From Gammaproteobacteria bacterium UBA5078 (GTDB lineage Bacteria; Pseudomonadota; Gammaproteobacteria; Pseudomonadales; Pseudohongiellaceae): a DNA stretch of 64,000 bases. Under the pieces are notes generated by a model that made no database searches, was not told the origin of the DNA, and saw only the letters and a list, made by a program, of their open reading frames with translations. Positions 61,258 through 64,000 of the stretch are shown piece after piece. The stretch covers positions 195,814 to 259,813 of the forward strand of contig DIAM01000013.1 in NCBI GenBank assembly GCA_002416505.1, written 5' to 3'. Made by a program: the position numbers and the translations under genes. Numbering within the stretch: the first letter of the stretch is position 1; every line of letters begins with the position of its first letter.

Positions 61258-62445
61258 TCAGTCCAACATACAGACCAAACCCTTCAAATAAAGGCTTTCC
61301 GGGAAAGGCAAGCCCACCGGATGGTCCTGCGCCTGATGCATATAGTGGATAATCTGCCCATGGCGCCCGGCGTCGAGCACCCCATCGGCCGTGATCTTCT
61401 GGAACAAGGGCAGGTCTATCGCCCCCGAACAGGAGAAGCTCACTAGCAAACCACCGGGACTCAGCAGCGCGGCCGCCTGCATCGCGATATCTTTATAGGC
61501 CCTTGCCGCGCGCTTGAACTGTGCCTTGGTTTCCGCGAACTTGGGCGGATCGAGCACGATCAGATCGAACAGCTCCTGACTCTGTTTGAACTCGCGCAAT
61601 AGTTCGAACACATTCGCCTCTCGGTTGCTGAATTGTTCCGGCGTGAAGCCGTTGCGGGCGAAATTCGCCGCGGCTAGGGCCAAGGATGGCCCCGAGGAGT
61701 CGACATTGAGGACGTGGCTCGCCCCGCCCTGGAGGGCTGCGATGCCGAAGCCTCCGGTGTACGCGAAGCAGTTCAATACGCGGCGCCCCTTACTCAGTGA
61801 GCGCACCAACTCCCGGTTATCGTACTGATCCAGATAGAAACCAGTCTTATGACCATGGGCGATGCTGACTCCGTAGAGGCGACCCCGCTCGTTGATCTCC
61901 ACTAGTTCCGGTGGCTCCTCGCCCCAGAGCAGGCCCTGCGTAGGCTCTAGCCCTTCCCGTGCACGCACTGCAGCCTCGGAGCGCTCATAGATGCCCTTGC
62001 ACGGCAGAAGATCGCGCAACTGCGCCACGATGGTCTCCTTCCAGAGCTCGACACCCGCGCATAGGAATTGACACACGAGAAAATCCCCGTAGCGATCCAC
62101 AATCAAGCCCGGCAGCTCATCGGCCTCGGCGTAGACGATACGGCACCCAGTGCGCTGCGGATCATTGAGCAGCGCCTCGCGTCGCTTGATGGCCGCGGCG
62201 AGTCGACGCCTGAAGAAGCCCTCGTCCACTACCTCGTCTTGCTTGAAGGTCCATACTCGCGCGCGGATCTGTGAGTTTGGCGAATAGGCGGCAACGGCGA
62301 TCTGCTGACCCGAGGCGGTGAGGATCTTCACGGTCTCACCCAATCCAGGCTCCCCGCTCACTCGATTAACGGCACCAGAGAATACCCAAGGATGCAGGCG
62401 CAACAGAGAAGACTCTCGTCCCTTATTTAAGTGAAGTGATTTCAT
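61258..62445 (-). CDS. rlmI: 23S rRNA methyltransferase RlmI-like (PUA-SAM)
   Basis: A 395-residue fusion of an N-terminal PUA RNA-binding domain (GRESSLLRLHPWVFSGAVNRV) and a C-terminal SAM methyltransferase: VLNCFAYTGGFGIAALQGGA, VDSSGPSLALAAANFARNG and LIVLDPPKFAETK with the NPPY-like DPPKF. The catalytic cysteine is seen in VSFSCSGAIDLP. In Escherichia coli RlmI methylates C1962 of 23S rRNA. ATG at 62445 with GGAG five bases before it is preferred. It is one of two RNA-modification methyltransferases side by side. Confidence 0.9.
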   Translation of the reverse strand: MKSLHLNKGRESSLLRLHPWVFSGAVNRVSGEPGLGETVKILTASGQQIAVAAYSPNSQIRARVWTFKQDEVVDEGFFRRRLAAAIKRREALLNDPQRTGCRIVYAEADELPGLIVDRYGDFLVCQFLCAGVELWKETIVAQLRDLLPCKGIYERSEAAVRAREGLEPTQGLLWGEEPPELVEINERGRLYGVSIAHGHKTGFYLDQYDNRELVRSLSKGRRVLNCFAYTGGFGIAALQGGASHVLNVDSSGPSLALAAANFARNGFTPEQFSNREANVFELLREFKQSQELFDLIVLDPPKFAETKAQFKRAARAYKDIAMQAAALLSPGGLLVSFSCSGAIDLPLFQKITADGVLDAGRHGQIIHYMHQAQDHPVGLPFPESLYLKGLVCMLD

Positions 62446-62544
62446 GAGCTCCATCGAACCGGTCTAGGGGTGGGCAGGCTGCGCGCCTGCATTGAGAGTT
62501 GCTGTCAATTTCGAAAAAACGCGATTCTACTCTGTTTAGGGCTC

Positions 62545-63339
62545 TCAACAAAGTCGTCGTACCAGCAGATGTTGGTATCGCCCAAGGCTGCGATAAGGCT
62601 CTTGACGGGACAGCTCGAGTTCGAGGCGAATGAGAGTCTCCTCCGGCATCGCCCTGCTCTCGGGAGTTAAGAGATAGTCGTGAATAACCCGAATGCCACT
62701 GTGACAGAGTATTTCCCAATGCAGTGAGTCGAAGGCTTGTAAGACCTGCACGGGATCGAGGGGGCGGGTTGGGGTGAGGCTGCCGGGACTGGGCTTATAC
62801 GCGGCATCGAGGATCTGCGGCCGCTTGCCCCGCAGTAGATTCTTCATGATCAGGCCATGACGATTATAGAACGTCAATGAGAGCACTCCACCCACCTTGA
62901 CCAGTGGCAACAGGGCCTGAATGAGGCCCGGCTGATCCACCACCCATTCCAGTACGGCATGACACAGGACAAGATCGTAGGGCTCGTCTTCGCCACTGTG
63001 TTGCTGCGCACTCATCTGTTGGATCGAGCACTGCCGAAGATCGACGGCGTCCAGACCCTTGGCCAACGCGCTGCTGCGGGCTAGCTCCAACATCTGTGCG
63101 GAGATATCACATAGCACGAGGGCATGGCCCTGCGCCGCGAGCGCAAGGCCGAACTGCCCCTGCCCTCCGCCCGCATCGAGGATGCGCAGTCCCGGTGTGC
63201 CCTGCGCCGCGATGGCCTGTGGCAGGAATTGCTGAAAGTCGCGCTGCAACACCGCTAAGCGCAGCGCCCCCTTCAAACCACCATAGACATTGTTGGCGAA
63301 GCGCGGCGCTAGGTCATCGAAATTGCGGTCGCTGTCCAT
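62545..63339 (-). CDS. cmoM: tRNA carboxymethyluridine (cmo5U) methyltransferase CmoM
   Basis: A 264-residue SAM methyltransferase: RNFDDLAPRFANNVYGGLKGALRLAVL at the N-terminus, SAM motif RILDAGGGQGQFGLALAAQGH, DISAQMLELARS, CHAVLEWVVDQPGLIQAL, and SRQEPYRSLGRYQHLLVRR at the end. This closely follows CmoM (SmtA), which methylates cmo5U at tRNA position 34 to give the ester. Two starts are possible: ATG at 63339 (MDSDRNFDD, matching the Escherichia coli start) and TTG at 63381 overlapping the upstream stop. Neither has a good ribosome-binding site. I prefer 63339. Confidence 0.92.
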   Translation of the reverse strand: MDSDRNFDDLAPRFANNVYGGLKGALRLAVLQRDFQQFLPQAIAAQGTPGLRILDAGGGQGQFGLALAAQGHALVLCDISAQMLELARSSALAKGLDAVDLRQCSIQQMSAQQHSGEDEPYDLVLCHAVLEWVVDQPGLIQALLPLVKVGGVLSLTFYNRHGLIMKNLLRGKRPQILDAAYKPSPGSLTPTRPLDPVQVLQAFDSLHWEILCHSGIRVIHDYLLTPESRAMPEETLIRLELELSRQEPYRSLGRYQHLLVRRLC

Positions 63340-63377
63340 GGACACGGGAGTGCGGCGCCGGTTTGGAACGCTATTGC

Positions 63378-64000
63378 TCAATCGAGCACCGCGCCACTGC
63401 TATCGAGCTCTACAATTGGATAGCCTAGTGCCTCAAGAGACTCTAGGATCACACTCTTATCGCCTACCACTAGGATCACCATATTCTCAATAGGGAGCTT
63501 CGCGCGCGCTAGGTCATCGATCTCGCTCTTGCTGATGTTATTGATAATCTCCCGCTGCGTGTCGACATAATCCTCTGCCAAATTGTACTGAACGATACGG
63601 CCGAGGAAACCCGCTTTCTGACCCGGCGTTTCGTAGCTCAAGGCGTCGCTCTGCCCGACCGCCGAACGCGTGAACTCCAACTCCTGTGCGGTGATGCCCG
63701 TCTGCGCATAGTCGCGTATCTCGTTGACGAACTGCACCACGGAGTCCGCCGTGCTGTCCATGCGCACACTGGAAGACGCCGTGAATGGGCCTGGGAACTC
63801 GGAACTGAAGAAGTTGCTGCGAGCGCCATAGGTATAGCCCTTATCTTCGCGCAGGTTCAGGTTGATGCGGCTATTGAAGGCGCTCCCTAAGACATAATTC
63901 ATCAAGCCTGTCTTGAAATACTCACCCGTCGCGTCATAGGGCATGTCGGTGATATAGCCTATGCGTATCTCGGCCTGCGCAACGTTAGGCTTGTCTACCA
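63378..64000 (-). CDS. M16 family peptidase, C-terminal part (cut by window end)
   Basis: The frame is open to base 64000 and ends at TGA 63378-63380. About 207 residues of a zinc-peptidase-family C-terminal domain are visible: VDKPNVAQAEIRIGY, ATGEYFKTGLMNYVLGSAFNSRINLNLREDKGYTYGA and FVNEIRDYAQTGITAQELEFTRSAVGQ. The LREDKGYTYG motif is characteristic of the second half of M16 proteases, which lacks the HXXEH zinc site. The catalytic half, if present, is beyond the window. Whether this is an active protease or the partner subunit cannot be told. The stop abuts the following cmoM reading frame. Confidence 0.92.
   Translation of the reverse strand, partial: VDKPNVAQAEIRIGYITDMPYDATGEYFKTGLMNYVLGSAFNSRINLNLREDKGYTYGARSNFFSSEFPGPFTASSSVRMDSTADSVVQFVNEIRDYAQTGITAQELEFTRSAVGQSDALSYETPGQKAGFLGRIVQYNLAEDYVDTQREIINNISKSEIDDLARAKLPIENMVILVVGDKSVILESLEALGYPIVELDSSGAVLD

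Overview
The window looks like an ordinary chromosomal stretch of a gammaproteobacterium, probably a marine or oligotrophic lineage; the genus cannot be fixed by reading. The evidence is gene order. ftsK-lolA-rarA-crcB-serS-cysG with tusDCB-tusE, then trxB-aat-bpt-infA-clpA-clpS-cspD, then icd-rluE-nudJ-mnmA-hflD-purB-roxA are classical gammaproteobacterial neighbourhoods. There is also a monomeric NADP isocitrate dehydrogenase and an iron-sulfur APS-reductase-type CysH. No transposase, integrase, prophage or CRISPR array was seen.

Region 1 (0-15.7 kb) is the accessory part. After the tail of an L-serine dehydratase comes a DUF3299 exported protein facing an ABC ATPase and an FtsX-type permease with a His/Asp-rich loop. 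Two near-identical exported M20 amidohydrolases follow. A six-gene minus-strand operon then encodes one LolD/MacB-type ATPase, three separate MacB-type permeases, a His-rich exported protein and a membrane-anchored DUF885 protein with an HETYPGHH motif. An M20 lipoprotein whose metal ligands are partly replaced closes the region. Together these suggest envelope systems for metal or peptide handling, but no substrate is shown.

Region 2 (15.7-24.5 kb) holds glyA, an alpha/beta hydrolase with a PEBP-family protein, an ArsR regulator with an SRPBCC protein, a possible multi-hairpin element, tRNA-Ser(UGA) with a decayed second copy beside it, a BI-1/YccA protein, the tusDCB-tusE sulfur relay and purC. 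The relay feeds 2-thiouridine synthesis by MnmA, which is also in the window.

Region 3 (24.5-41.5 kb) holds siroheme synthesis, seryl-tRNA synthetase, a fluoride channel, recombination and chromosome-segregation genes, LolA and thioredoxin reductase. It also carries a complete N-degron module (Aat and Bpt add leader residues, ClpS recognises them, ClpA unfolds). CspD, monomeric Icd and RluE follow.

Region 4 (41.5-52 kb) starts with a 579-base gap carrying two palindromic repeats built on ATCCAT cores. A moaC-moaD-moaE operon sits inside the otherwise conserved rluE-nudJ interval. NudJ, MnmA, HflD, PurB, the ribosomal oxygenase RoxA, a NolW/secretin-N-like periplasmic protein, PabB, ThrH and CysH follow.

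Region 5 (52-64 kb) has CysB, a 5'-nucleotidase, a patatin phospholipase, MsrA, an ArgD-like aminotransferase almost fused to a PAS-PAS-GAF-PAS-GGDEF cyclase, GlpE, MtnC, the RNA-modification enzymes RlmI and CmoM, and the C-terminal part of an M16 peptidase cut by the window edge. Several start sites were moved from the longest reading frame by Shine-Dalgarno spacing. Five genes appear to use TTG.
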